Source of the DNA: an uncultured Selenomonadaceae bacterium
GTDB taxonomy: Bacteria; Bacillota; Negativicutes; Selenomonadales; Selenomonadaceae
Reading direction: 5' to 3'
DNA length: 23,548 nt
Assembly (NCBI GenBank): GCA_905233325.1
Contig: CAJODU010000032.1
Location: forward strand, 1-23,548
Part shown: positions 5,726 to 13,798 of the stretch, piece by piece
How positions within the stretch are numbered: the stretch's first letter is position 1
Layout: every line of letters begins with the position of its first letter
The notes under the pieces: generated by a model
The model's input: the letters and a program-made list of their open reading frames with translations, nothing else
The model's database searches: none
What the model was told of the DNA's origin: nothing
Made by a program: the position numbers and the translations under genes

Positions 5726-8092
5726 TGTTGATTCCTCCTCAATATTTTGAATAGGTATTGATATTTTATTTATGTTGGTATCGATTATAGAATGTACTGT
5801 CGTTTCAGATTTAGTTGAGTGTTCTACTTTAAACCGCCTCAATCTCAACGCATTCATCACCACGCAGACACTTGACATACTCATTGCCGCTGCACCAATC
5901 ATCGGTGAAAGTTTGATTCCAAAAGCAGGATAGAGGAGCCCTGCCGCCAGTGGTATGCAGACGACATTATAGAAGAACGCCCAGAAGAGATTCTGCTTGA
6001 TATTTGTGAGGACTGCTCTGCCGAGTTTAATTGCACTTACGGCGTCAAGCAGATCATTACGCACGAGGATTGCATCGGCAGATTCGATTGCAATGTCAGT
6101 ACCTGCACCGATTGCAATTCCCAAATCAGACTTAGCCAGTGCAGGAGCATCGTTGATTCCATCACCTATCATAGCAACTTTACGTCCGGCAGCTTGAAGT
6201 TTTGCCACTTCGCGTTCCTTATGCTCCGGCAGAACACCGGCAATCACTTTATTAATACCTATACGCTTGGCAATAGCTTTAGCCGTTCGTTCATTGTCGC
6301 CCGTCAGCATTACAACGTCAATTCCGAGATTGCGAAACTCCTCAACCGCAGCCTCACTTGTTGATTTCTCGACATCAGCAACAGCAATGATACCTATAAT
6401 ATTTTTATCACCGGCGAAAATCAGCGGCGTCTTGCCCTCACCGGCAAGTTTATTGATTGTGTTCCTTATAGGTGTGGTGTCAATCCTCAATTCGTCAAAG
6501 AATTTTTCATTGCCGGCATGATATTTTATACCATTACTTTCAGCTTCGACACCTTTACCAAAAACAGCTTTAAAATTATTCATTGTAAGCGGTTTAATAT
6601 GTTTGTCATTGGCAAATGAGACAATCGCCTCTGCTAAAGGGTGTTCGCTGCCACTCTCAAGCCCCGCTGCTATGGCAACAAATTCATCATTCATCATACT
6701 CAATTCAGCATTGACGAAAATATTTGTAACATTGGGTTTGCCGACAGTCAAGGTGCCGGTTTTATCCATTACGACAGTATCAATCGCGTGTGCTGTCTCC
6801 AGAGCCTCGCCTGATTTTATTAAAATACCGTTTTCTGCTCCCTTGCCTGTTCCAACCATTATCGCCACCGGCGTGGCAAGTCCCAGAGCGCAGGGACAGC
6901 TTATCACCAAGATTGATATTGCGATCGAAAAGGCGAATTCAACGGTTGCCCCCATAGCTAACCAGATACCACCGACAATTAGGGCAATGGCTATAACCGT
7001 CGGAACAAAAATCCCTGCAATCTTGTCAGCCAGCTTTGCAATAGGAGCCTTGCTTGCGCTTGCCTCCTCAACGAGTTCAATAATCTTGCTGATAGTGGTA
7101 TCTCCGCCAACCTTCTCCGCTTTGAAGTGAATGACACCGTTGACATTAATCGTGCCGCTTGTGACTTTGTCGTTGACTGTCTTATTGACAGGGATTGATT
7201 CGCCGGTTATCGCTGATTCGTCAATATTTGTTGTACCATTAATGATAATCCCGTCTGCGGCGATTGATTCACCCGGTCTGACGACAATCTCATCACCAAC
7301 AACTAAATCCACTGCATCAATATTGACTTCCGTGCCGTCACGAATGACTGCGGCCTGCTTGGGTGCAAGTTTGAGCAGCTTTTCTACTGCTTGAGAGGTT
7401 TTACCTTTAGCACGTGCCTCAAGGTATTTTCCAACGGTGATTAAAGTGACAATCATTCCCGCCGATTCAAAATATAAATTACGGCTGTACTCCTCAACTA
7501 TTGCAAGATCATTATGACCAAGACCGTAACCGATCCTGAAGAGTGCAAATGCTCCAAAGACCGCCGCTGCCATTGATCCAAGCCCGACAAGGGTGTCCAT
7601 ATTCGGCGAACCTTGCAATAATGTCTTAAAGCCGTTGATGTAATACTTGCGGTTGAGGTACATTATTGGCAATATCAGCAAGAATTGCGAGAAGGCGAAT
7701 GTTACAGAGTTTTCCACACCGTCAAATATTTTACCCGGCAAACCTAACATTGAGTGCATTGCAATATACATTGTAGGTATTAGGAAGATTATTGACCACT
7801 TGAGTCGCGTCTCCATATTTGCAATCTCATCTTCAATGGTGGGAGCAGGTGTTTGATTTGCTATTGTCTTTATACTCGTGTTATTCTTGATTGAGGCACT
7901 GTACCCTGCATCAACAACTGCCTTGATAATTTGATCGCTCGTTATGCTGTCATCGCGTTTAATCTGCATAGAATTAGTTAATAAATTAACGCTGACATTA
8001 TCAGCGCCAACAATCTCAGCTACTGCCTTCTCAACTCGTGCAGAACAGGCAGAACAGCTCATTCCAAATACATTATATGTTTCTTTTTGCAT
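5522..8092 (-). CDS. copA: Copper-translocating P1B-type ATPase CopA with C-terminal CopZ-like domain
   Basis: An 856-residue inner-membrane pump that exports Cu(I) at the cost of ATP. In order: N-terminal heavy-metal-associated domain (GMSCSAC, C13 and C16), membrane helices from about residue 99, actuator TGES (296-299), the transport motif CPC (399-401), phosphorylation DKTGT (D443), HP (484-485), GDGIND (643-648), and the Cu-ATPase signature MSMSSV near 737-742. After a roughly 45-residue linker a second heavy-metal domain (GMMCKHC, C801 and C804) ends the protein; this is a whole CopZ chaperone. An internal ribosome site can release it separately (see the copZ entry). No CopY or CsoR operator is recognisable upstream, and the ribosome site before the ATG at 8092 is weak. 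The gene ends in a strong terminator. Confidence 0.96.
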   Translation of the reverse strand: MQKETYNVFGMSCSACSARVEKAVAEIVGADNVSVNLLTNSMQIKRDDSITSDQIIKAVVDAGYSASIKNNTSIKTIANQTPAPTIEDEIANMETRLKWSIIFLIPTMYIAMHSMLGLPGKIFDGVENSVTFAFSQFLLILPIMYLNRKYYINGFKTLLQGSPNMDTLVGLGSMAAAVFGAFALFRIGYGLGHNDLAIVEEYSRNLYFESAGMIVTLITVGKYLEARAKGKTSQAVEKLLKLAPKQAAVIRDGTEVNIDAVDLVVGDEIVVRPGESIAADGIIINGTTNIDESAITGESIPVNKTVNDKVTSGTINVNGVIHFKAEKVGGDTTISKIIELVEEASASKAPIAKLADKIAGIFVPTVIAIALIVGGIWLAMGATVEFAFSIAISILVISCPCALGLATPVAIMVGTGKGAENGILIKSGEALETAHAIDTVVMDKTGTLTVGKPNVTNIFVNAELSMMNDEFVAIAAGLESGSEHPLAEAIVSFANDKHIKPLTMNNFKAVFGKGVEAESNGIKYHAGNEKFFDELRIDTTPIRNTINKLAGEGKTPLIFAGDKNIIGIIAVADVEKSTSEAAVEEFRNLGIDVVMLTGDNERTAKAIAKRIGINKVIAGVLPEHKEREVAKLQAAGRKVAMIGDGINDAPALAKSDLGIAIGAGTDIAIESADAILVRNDLLDAVSAIKLGRAVLTNIKQNLFWAFFYNVVCIPLAAGLLYPAFGIKLSPMIGAAAMSMSSVCVVMNALRLRRFKVEHSTKSETTVHSIIDTNINKISIPIQNIEEESTMTKELKIEGMMCKHCVKHVNDALSKMDGVTNVVVSLEDNKADVTMDHDIPMEEFKQVITDAGYELVG

Positions 8093-8201
8093 TTAATTCA
8101 CATCAATTTCAATAATACATTATTTATATATTTAACTCATATAGAATTTAATAATTTGTTATTTTTGAATTTGATTTATATCTATTTAAATAATTTTTGG
8201 A

Positions 8202-8732
8202 TCATTTCGTCAGCCAAGGAATATCACCGGTTACTTTCTTTTCTTCTTCGGTGTAGGTAACCGTCACATTGCTTGGAGCACAGACAAAGACGTTTTGACT
8301 GACTTTTTTGATCTCTCCATTGAGAGCGTAGATTGTACCACTAATAAAATCAATGATTCTTTTTGCGGTTTCCGTGTCAGTCTCCTCAAAGTTGATAATA
8401 ACCGGTATTTTGTTCCTAAGACTGATCGCAACTTCTTGTGCATGATCGAAAGTCTTAGGTCTGATTGTGTTGATTTTAGCTTTATTCAAAGGCATATTGG
8501 ACTTTCTTGCTGCCATTTCAGAGTTAAAGTCAACCACATTATGTCCTACAAAGTTTTCTATTTGTGGTGTGATTGAGGGATCAATAGCACCAAAGGCAGG
8601 TCTCACTGTAGGCTCAGGCTTCTTTTCCGGCGGCTTGGATTCTACCTTTTCTTCAGCATACATTTCCCTCTCTTCCTCTTCTTCACCTCCCATTAATCCA
8701 AGTTTTCCAGAAAGTTTGTCAATTATTCCCAT
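8202..8732 (-). CDS. sepF: SepF, FtsZ-anchoring cell division protein
   Basis: A 176-residue protein with the SepF layout: an N-terminal membrane-targeting helix (MGIIDKLSGKLGLMG), an acidic and proline-rich linker (about 17-45), and the C-terminal SepF domain. That domain contains TIRPKTFDHAQEVAISLRNKIPVIINF, FISGTIYALNGEIKKVSQNVFVCAPSNV. SepF binds the FtsZ tail and ties the Z-ring to the membrane. The start has GGAG 8 nt upstream. It follows yggS by 42 bp on the same strand, the conserved yggS-sepF order of Firmicutes, and probably shares its transcript. The linker is somewhat longer than in Bacillus (152 residues). Confidence 0.95.
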   Translation of the reverse strand: MGIIDKLSGKLGLMGGEEEEEREMYAEEKVESKPPEKKPEPTVRPAFGAIDPSITPQIENFVGHNVVDFNSEMAARKSNMPLNKAKINTIRPKTFDHAQEVAISLRNKIPVIINFEETDTETAKRIIDFISGTIYALNGEIKKVSQNVFVCAPSNVTVTYTEEEKKVTGDIPWLTK

Positions 8733-8774
8733 ATCTTTGTCTCCAATCTAATACAGAATTTTTCTGCACTTCCT

Positions 8775-9476
8775 TTAATCATAATTCCGTTGCCCAAATA
8801 TTGCGGTTCCAACTCTAACTACATTTGCACCTTCTTCTATGGCAATCTTGTAGTCGTGCGTCATACCCATGGACAAATATTTTATTTCGGCTTTATTTAA
8901 ATTTCTGCCTTTCAACTGTTGAAAAATTTCATACATCTGACGAAAGAGAGGGCGGCATTGTTCAACATTTTCATAATTTGGTGCTATCATCATCAGCCCG
9001 CACAATTTCAGATTCTCACATTCTTCAACTTTTTCTATCAATTCATCAAGTTTCTCTATTTCAATACCCGTCTTGCTTTCTTCCTTGGCAAGATTGACTT
9101 GTATCAGAATATCTTGGACTTTATTGATTAATTTGGCAGCCCTATCAACCGTTGATGCAAGATGTATACTGTCTATAGAATGAATTAGATCAAACATCTT
9201 GACAGCAGACTTAACTTTGTTGGTTTGCAAGTGACCAATCAAATGCCACTTCACTTTTCGATCAAGAGTAGTAAATTTTTCACTTGCCTCTTGGATTCGA
9301 TTTTCACCAATTTCGTCAATGCCTAAATCAATTGCTTCTCTCATCATCGTTACGTCATGATTCTTTGTGACGGCGATCAATGTGACATCATCGCTGTCAA
9401 ATTGCGTTCGTCGTCGCTTAAGAGCTTGAGCAATTTCTTCTTTGACAATTTGCAAATTGCTTTTAATATCTATCAA
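8775..9476 (-). CDS. yggS: YggS/PLPBP family pyridoxal phosphate homeostasis protein
   Basis: A 233-residue PLP-binding TIM-barrel protein of the YggS/YBL036C family, which buffers pyridoxal phosphate and has no settled catalytic activity. The PLP lysine is in LIAVTKNH (K38). Other family segments are GENRIQEASEKF, WHLIGHLQTNKVK, IHSIDSIHLA, LIQVNLAKEESKTG, GLMMIAP, LSMGMTHDYKIAIEEGANVVRVGTAIFG. Translation starts at a TTG (9476) with GGAGG 9 nt upstream. It forms a pair with sepF and is separated from sigH by a terminator. Confidence 0.95.
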   Translation of the reverse strand: MIDIKSNLQIVKEEIAQALKRRRTQFDSDDVTLIAVTKNHDVTMMREAIDLGIDEIGENRIQEASEKFTTLDRKVKWHLIGHLQTNKVKSAVKMFDLIHSIDSIHLASTVDRAAKLINKVQDILIQVNLAKEESKTGIEIEKLDELIEKVEECENLKLCGLMMIAPNYENVEQCRPLFRQMYEIFQQLKGRNLNKAEIKYLSMGMTHDYKIAIEEGANVVRVGTAIFGQRNYD

Positions 9477-9500
9477 TAAGCTCAGCCTCCAAAAAATTTA

Positions 9501-9531
9501 AAATAAAAAGAGCATTTTTATTCCATGCTCT
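9501..9531 (-). terminator. Rho-independent terminator after sigH
   Basis: On the minus strand AGAGCAT (9531-9525) and ATGCTCT (9515-9509) form a perfect 7-bp stem with a 9-nt loop, followed by TTTTATTT. It lies between sigH and yggS. Confidence 0.8.
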
Positions 9532-9535
9532 ATAT

Positions 9536-9562
9536 GTTATACTTTTTTTCCCATTTAGTCAA
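9536..9562 (-). promoter_or_regulatory. Candidate promoter of yggS-sepF
   Basis: On the minus strand TTGACT (9562-9557) is followed by TATAAC (9541-9536) after 15 nt, or by TAACAT (9539-9534) after 17 nt. The predicted start, 9529-9527, falls within the 5' arm of the sigH terminator. Confidence 0.5.
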
Positions 9563-9598
9563 TTATTTTTTTAGATGGCTGAAAATGATAATCAATGC

Positions 9599-10330
9599 TC
9601 AACTTTTAACTGCAATTCTGTCAGAATGACTTTTAATATGGCGATCAATAGAAGATAATCCACGATAAACTGTGCTGATGTCTATAGATTCTCCCCGACT
9701 TGCAACATATTTTTCAAGTTTTCGCTTAACTCTTTGAAGGGCATTGTCAATTGATTTAACATGACGATTTAAACCATGAGCAATTTCTTGATAAGATTTA
9801 CCGTCAAGATAGGCCATTAAAACCTGCCATTCAAGATCGCTCAAAATTTCTTCCATTTTTTTCTCAATAGTCAAAAATTCTTCACGACTTATAACCAACT
9901 CTTCAGGATCGGCAACCTTAACGCCGGAAAGCACGTCCAAAAGGGTACGATCTGAATCTTCGTCATAAATCGGCTTATTCAATGAAATATATGAATTTAA
10001 TGGAATATGTTTTTGACGCGTAGCGGTTTTTATCGCAGTAATTATTTGTCGAGTGACACAAAGTTCAGCGAAAGCGTGAAATGAAGACAGTTTATCACTC
10101 TTAAAATCGCGTACAGCTTTATAAAAGCCTATCATTCCTTCTTGGATAATATCCTCTCTGTCAGCTCCGATTAGAAAATATGAACGTGCCTTCGCTCTGA
10201 CAAAACTCCTGTAACGGTGTATCAAATAATCGAGTGCGATGCTGTTCGTATTTTTCTTGATTTCGGCAATCAATTCTTCATCAGTCAACGACTCAAATTT
10301 TTCGTACTCGTTAATACATTCCATTTCCAT
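9599..10330 (-). CDS. sigH: SigH-type RNA polymerase sigma factor (sigma-H / sigma-30)
   Basis: A 243-residue sigma-70 family protein. Region 2 contains DYLIHRYRSFVRAKARSYFLIGADREDIIQEGMIGFYKAVRDF and region 4 contains KSYQEIAHGLNRHVKSIDNALQRVKRKLEKY, both nearly identical to Bacillus SigH, which directs early stationary-phase, competence and sporulation genes. It is about 25 residues longer than Bacillus SigH, through a C-terminal tail after region 4 (VASRGESIDISTVYRGLSSIDRHIKS). The ribosome site before the ATG at 10330 is weak, and a second ATG two codons in is possible. It follows yacP, as in Bacillus, but the usual rpmG-secE-nusG genes do not follow. It has its own promoter and terminator. 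Confidence 0.93.
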   Translation of the reverse strand: MEMECINEYEKFESLTDEELIAEIKKNTNSIALDYLIHRYRSFVRAKARSYFLIGADREDIIQEGMIGFYKAVRDFKSDKLSSFHAFAELCVTRQIITAIKTATRQKHIPLNSYISLNKPIYDEDSDRTLLDVLSGVKVADPEELVISREEFLTIEKKMEEILSDLEWQVLMAYLDGKSYQEIAHGLNRHVKSIDNALQRVKRKLEKYVASRGESIDISTVYRGLSSIDRHIKSHSDRIAVKS

Positions 10331-10434
10331 ATTTTGTCATTACCCACTTCCGTCAAATCCTCACTTACTTATCATTAATACAAAAATATTTTAAATTCTA
10401 CAAATTAATTTAAAATCCTGCAATTCATATTCAA

Positions 10435-10463
10435 ATTATACTTCATAATTTATGTAAAGTCAA
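10435..10463 (-). promoter_or_regulatory. sigH: Sigma-A promoter of sigH
   Basis: On the minus strand TTGACT (10463-10458), a 17-nt spacer and TATAAT (10440-10435), one base from the full consensus. The predicted start is near 10428, leaving an AT-rich leader of about 98 nt. It begins six bases after the yacP stop codon. Confidence 0.75.
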
Positions 10464-10468
10464 ACTAT

Positions 10469-10990
10469 TTATTTCTTTCGTCTAAGTTCTTCAAGTTTTG
10501 CAAATACATTATCGTCAAGTCTATCACCAACCTCACTGCGAACAAGCGGCAGAGTTACACTGCTCAGATATTCCTTGCGCAGGTGTTGCTTGGCACGTTT
10601 GACGGCACGATAAAATTCTCTGGAGGGGTGGCGATATGCACCGGCACCAAGAATAACAGTTTCTATAATCGCGTCTGAACTGACAACGTGAATTTCTCTG
10701 CGCTGTTTGACGAGTTCATAAACAAGCCGCTCAATGACATTATCAGCCGTATCATTCGGTGCGGTGTAGATAACAGTAAAATGATCGCCATATTTTTCGG
10801 CATGTTCTTCCTCTTCAGTTGATCCGGCATCAAATACCAATGTTATATCCAACTTTTCATAAGCACCATACTCAATTAAAATATGGATTAAGTGGTCGCG
10901 GGCAGCGGCAAAATCTTCATTCTTGAGTTCTTGCCAAGCGTGAATCAAATTGTACCCGTCAACCAAATAATATTCTCGTTTCTTACTCAT
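10469..10990 (-). CDS. yacP: YacP/Rae1-family NYN-domain ribonuclease
   Basis: The product has 173 residues from the ATG at 10990 (MSKKREYYLVDGYNLIHAW). It has the NYN/PIN-like fold of Bacillus Rae1 (YacP), an endonuclease that enters the ribosome A site and cuts mRNA. Acidic metal-site residues are visible in VDGYNLIHAW, LVFDAGS, NDTADNVIERLVYEL and VVSSDAIIE; the C-terminal AYRHPSREFYRAVKRAK is also family-typical. The frame is open to an ATG at 11014, but alignment favours 10990. Neither start has a clear Shine-Dalgarno. The promoter at 11023-11051 would start transcription almost at the upstream ATG. The yacP-sigH order is conserved with Bacillus. Confidence 0.88.
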   Translation of the reverse strand: MSKKREYYLVDGYNLIHAWQELKNEDFAAARDHLIHILIEYGAYEKLDITLVFDAGSTEEEEHAEKYGDHFTVIYTAPNDTADNVIERLVYELVKQRREIHVVSSDAIIETVILGAGAYRHPSREFYRAVKRAKQHLRKEYLSSVTLPLVRSEVGDRLDDNVFAKLEELRRKK

Positions 10991-11022
10991 ATCAATCAGC
11001 AACTTGTATATCATTTTCTGCC

Positions 11023-11051
11023 ATTATATTATCTATTGAGCTTTTTGTAAA
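11023..11051 (-). promoter_or_regulatory. Sigma-A promoter of yacP
   Basis: On the minus strand TTTACA (11051-11046), a 17-nt spacer and a perfect TATAAT (11028-11023). The predicted start is near 11016, 2 nt before the ATG at 11014 and 26 nt before the ATG at 10990. Confidence 0.7.
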
Positions 11052-11153
11052 GATTGTTGCAATATATTTAATTTGATATGTTAAATTAGCAGGAGAGTAA
11101 AAATTTTTGCAGAATATAAATAAAATAAATTACTTGGCAAGGCAGGCGATAAA

Positions 11154-12239
11154 ATGTTACGAGCACATAATGTTGATACGCTGCGTACCGGCATGAAGGT
11201 CGGCAGAAACGTTCTTGATTTAGACGGGAAAGTCATTATCAAGAGTGGTGTGACACTTACAGCAGATATGATTCAATCTCTCAGCGGCAAGAATGTTTTT
11301 TCTGTTTATATTGATGTGCCTGAAGAGGAAATCCATACTGATTTGGTCGGTAACGAGTATCTTCTTGACGGTGACTACGTTGAACGTTACAAAAAAACCT
11401 ACAGTCGTGTTCAAAATATCTACTACAAACTTGGCAGAGAAAATGTGCTTGAACTCGCTGATCTCGAAGAGGTTATCAGTCAGGACAACATCAAAGAACT
11501 CTGCGATGGAGCAACTGCCGTCTCTCAAATTCACAATATGACGCGCGATGGCGATTATATCATTCATCATGCCACTAATGTCGGTATTCTCGCCGGTCTT
11601 ATGGCTAAATGGATGAGGTCTCCTTGGGAAAAGACTCGTGAACTCGTGATGGCAGGTCTGCTTTGCAATGTAGGTAAAATGAAAGTGCCCAGAGATATTC
11701 TCGATAAGACAGGCAAACTTGATCCCGAAGAATTGGAAAAAATCAAGAATCACCCGGGCTATGGTTATGATATGCTCAAATTGACGGAACTCAAGAAATA
11801 TAATGACGTCCTTTTAGCTATTCTTCAATATCATGAACGTTGTGACGGCAGCGGCTATCCAAATCGCCTCAAGGAAGATGCTATTTGTGATTATGCCAAA
11901 ATTGCAGCTATTCTCGATATTTATGACGCAATGGCAGCAAATCGCTCCTATGCAAAAAGAAACTCACCATTTGACGTCTTCAAAATTTTATATGATGACG
12001 TTCTAAAGGGCAAGCTCGATACAAAATACAGTATACTCTTTATCAGCAACCTCTGCCACTCTCTCCAAGGCAACTGGGTCGGTCTCTCCAATGGTCAGCG
12101 TGCCAAAATTGTCTATATCAACGAGAGCAGGATAACTTCAATGCCGATTGTTCAAACAACTAAGGGTGAATTTTTTGACTTGAATATTAAGAGCGATATA
12201 AAGATAGAGGCACTGTTGACAGCTAACGAAGTAAATTAA
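11154..12239 (+). CDS. HD-GYP domain protein with altered metal-binding dyad
   Basis: A 361-residue protein. The N-terminus (LRTGMKVGRNVLDLDGKVIIKSGVTLT) is the extension common to Firmicute HD-GYP proteins, and residues about 130-300 are an HD-GYP domain, usually a cyclic-di-GMP phosphodiesterase. Motifs read HHATNVG (138-144), LLCNVGK (169-175), NHPGYGYDML (199-208), YHERCDGSGYP (226-236) and LDIYDAM (254-260). The defining HD pair of LLHDIGK is Cys171-Asn172 here, and the first H of HHERxDG is Tyr226, while GYP is intact. It is therefore probably inactive or altered, possibly a c-di-GMP sensor or a protein scaffold. A C-terminal 60-residue part (QGNWVGLSNGQRAKIVYIN) looks PilZ-like or beta-rich but I cannot name it. 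The gene is monocistronic. Confidence 0.88.
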   Translation: MLRAHNVDTLRTGMKVGRNVLDLDGKVIIKSGVTLTADMIQSLSGKNVFSVYIDVPEEEIHTDLVGNEYLLDGDYVERYKKTYSRVQNIYYKLGRENVLELADLEEVISQDNIKELCDGATAVSQIHNMTRDGDYIIHHATNVGILAGLMAKWMRSPWEKTRELVMAGLLCNVGKMKVPRDILDKTGKLDPEELEKIKNHPGYGYDMLKLTELKKYNDVLLAILQYHERCDGSGYPNRLKEDAICDYAKIAAILDIYDAMAANRSYAKRNSPFDVFKILYDDVLKGKLDTKYSILFISNLCHSLQGNWVGLSNGQRAKIVYINESRITSMPIVQTTKGEFFDLNIKSDIKIEALLTANEVN

Positions 12240-12269
12240 ATTAATGAATATTTTTTTAAACTCTAAATA

Positions 12270-12878
12270 TCATTTGCTTTCGATTGGATCAGGTTCGGAA
12301 AATTCTGCTTTAGGAATGGAATCAAACTTCTTGTCGAGGGCTATTATTTTGTTGTTGATGACATCATATTTAACGTGAGCGTAGATACCGTTGATTTTCT
12401 TCTTTTTGACATTGAGTTTGTTGTCGAGTTCCACCTTGGAGGATTTATCAATATTGATTTTAACATTACCGTAAAAATCGGCCTCTTTACTGCTCCAAGA
12501 GAAAGTCCCGACATCAGCGGTTATTTTGATAGCTCCGTCCTGTACAAATTCAAGATTGCCAATAATCTCTGCAATTCTTTCCAGACCTTTAACAAAAACT
12601 TTGTCGCATTTGAATGTGAGACCCTCTTGAATAAGGGTTACCTTGCCGCTTGCCCATACCTTTTGTGAGGTTATTTTAGCAACGGCTCTATTTGCGGTTA
12701 TTGTTCTGCCTTGGTGGACAACTTTCACATTATCGCGCAGAATATAGCACATATTAAAAGGATCAAATTGCGTGGAACCTGCAGAAATGTCCGGTGCTGC
12801 CGCAAAAGTTTTATTTGCCATAAAAAATAACAACATCATAATTGATATGAACATTAAAAAATTTTTCCATATTTGCAT
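12270..12878 (-). CDS. lptA: LptA/OstA-like periplasmic LPS-transport protein
   Basis: The product has 202 residues. A signal peptide (MQIWKNFLMFISIMMLLFFMANKTFAAAP) leads into a repetitive beta-strand region with the OstA pattern of short strands: ADKA-like TANRAVAKI, VWASGKVTLIQEG, ITADVGTFSWSSKEADFYGNVKI. LptA/OstA proteins form the beta-jellyroll bridge that carries lipopolysaccharide across the periplasm, so this implies an outer membrane. The ATG at 12878 has GAGGTGA 8 nt upstream, so I prefer it to a TTG at 12899. It starts 13 bp after the lipid kinase stop, in one operon. The C-terminal 40 residues (VKYDVINNKIIALDKKFDS) differ from E. coli LptA; the exact role is inferred from fold type. 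Confidence 0.75.
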   Translation of the reverse strand: MQIWKNFLMFISIMMLLFFMANKTFAAAPDISAGSTQFDPFNMCYILRDNVKVVHQGRTITANRAVAKITSQKVWASGKVTLIQEGLTFKCDKVFVKGLERIAEIIGNLEFVQDGAIKITADVGTFSWSSKEADFYGNVKINIDKSSKVELDNKLNVKKKKINGIYAHVKYDVINNKIIALDKKFDSIPKAEFSEPDPIESK

Positions 12879-12891
12879 ACAATAAGTCACC

Positions 12892-13776
12892 TCATACAAA
12901 AAAATCTAAAATTTTTGGAATGGTCTCAATTACAATGGGCAGTGGTGAGCCAATCTCACCGTCAATATCACTCATCAAATCCGAAGTGGAAGATATATTA
13001 AATTTTGAAGATTGAAGATGGAAAATATCTTCATTGCTTAAATCAATACCTTTGCCGGACAGTATACTTCTGAATATTTTCATCAATCTGCGCGGACTGC
13101 ACTTTTTGACAGCAATAAAATCTAATTTGCCGTCATCAATCTTGGCAAAATCAGCGATCTTATTCATACCGGCAACAGCACCACTATTTAAAACGATGAA
13201 CAAGAAAGCGTCAAGCTCAAAATTCACTTCATCAGCATATACTTGAATTTTGACAGCCTTAAATTTTGGAAGTTCACCTATACCTTGGATATAATATGCC
13301 AACTTGCCAAAGGTATTTTTTAGTTTGACGTTGACTTCGTGGGCGATTGCCGTGAAAGATCCTGCACTTGCGACATTAATAAAATATTTGTCACCATTAA
13401 CAAAACCAACATCAACCTTGCGAGTATTTCCGGCGGTGATTCTGTCAAAATAAGCCTCAAGATTAGCATTGATTCCAAGATAGCTTGCAAAATCATTAGA
13501 AGTGCCGCTGCCAATAATGCCGACAGGAAGCTCAATCTTTGAATTAAGAATCCAGTTGACGACTGCGTGAAGAGTGCCGTCACCACCGGCAGCTATTATT
13601 CCGTCAGCATGACTTTCAGTAACGAATTTAACAAAATCAAAGTGATCATTCTTTCGCGTACGATACATTGTTAATAATATACCTCGTCGCTGAAAGGCCT
13701 CTACAATGCTGTCAAGTTTTGATTTAAAAGCTGCGTGCCCTGAAACGGGATTGTAAACCAGTAATAATCTTTTCAT
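12892..13776 (-). CDS. YegS/BmrU-type lipid kinase (diacylglycerol kinase family)
   Basis: This 294-residue member of the diacylglycerol kinase catalytic family phosphorylates a membrane lipid with ATP. Family signatures are LLLVYNPVSGHAAFK at the N-terminus, IIAAGGDGTLHAVVNWI (GGDGT nucleotide motif), PVGIIGSGTSNDFASYLGI, RKVDVGFVNGDKYFINVASAGS and the C-terminal DIDGEIG (usual DGE). I chose the ATG at 13776 (MKRLLLVYNP), the usual family start; a TTG at 13788 is in frame. The ribosome site is poor, so it may be coupled to the regulator gene ending 22 bp upstream. It is followed within 13 bp by lptA, which suggests an envelope role. Confidence 0.9.
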   Translation of the reverse strand: MKRLLLVYNPVSGHAAFKSKLDSIVEAFQRRGILLTMYRTRKNDHFDFVKFVTESHADGIIAAGGDGTLHAVVNWILNSKIELPVGIIGSGTSNDFASYLGINANLEAYFDRITAGNTRKVDVGFVNGDKYFINVASAGSFTAIAHEVNVKLKNTFGKLAYYIQGIGELPKFKAVKIQVYADEVNFELDAFLFIVLNSGAVAGMNKIADFAKIDDGKLDFIAVKKCSPRRLMKIFRSILSGKGIDLSNEDIFHLQSSKFNISSTSDLMSDIDGEIGSPLPIVIETIPKILDFFV

Positions 13777-13798
13777 CTTACTTACCAATCATATCAAG

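Noticed and set aside
6603..7130. 175-codon plus-strand open frame opposite copA
   Set aside because: Antisense shadow of the P-type ATPase core, rich in Ala/Ser/Ile as expected from reverse-complement codons.
8093..8201. CopY or CsoR operator before copA
   Set aside because: Neither TACAnnTGTA nor the G/C-rich CsoR palindrome is present in this AT-rich gap.
10990..11022. Ten-codon leader peptide (MAENDIQVAD) ending one base before the yacP ATG
   Set aside because: Its start would lie at or before the predicted transcript start and has no ribosome site.
11220..11753. 177-codon minus-strand open frame opposite the HD-GYP gene
   Set aside because: Antisense shadow; the HD-GYP frame has all the family motifs and a consistent start.
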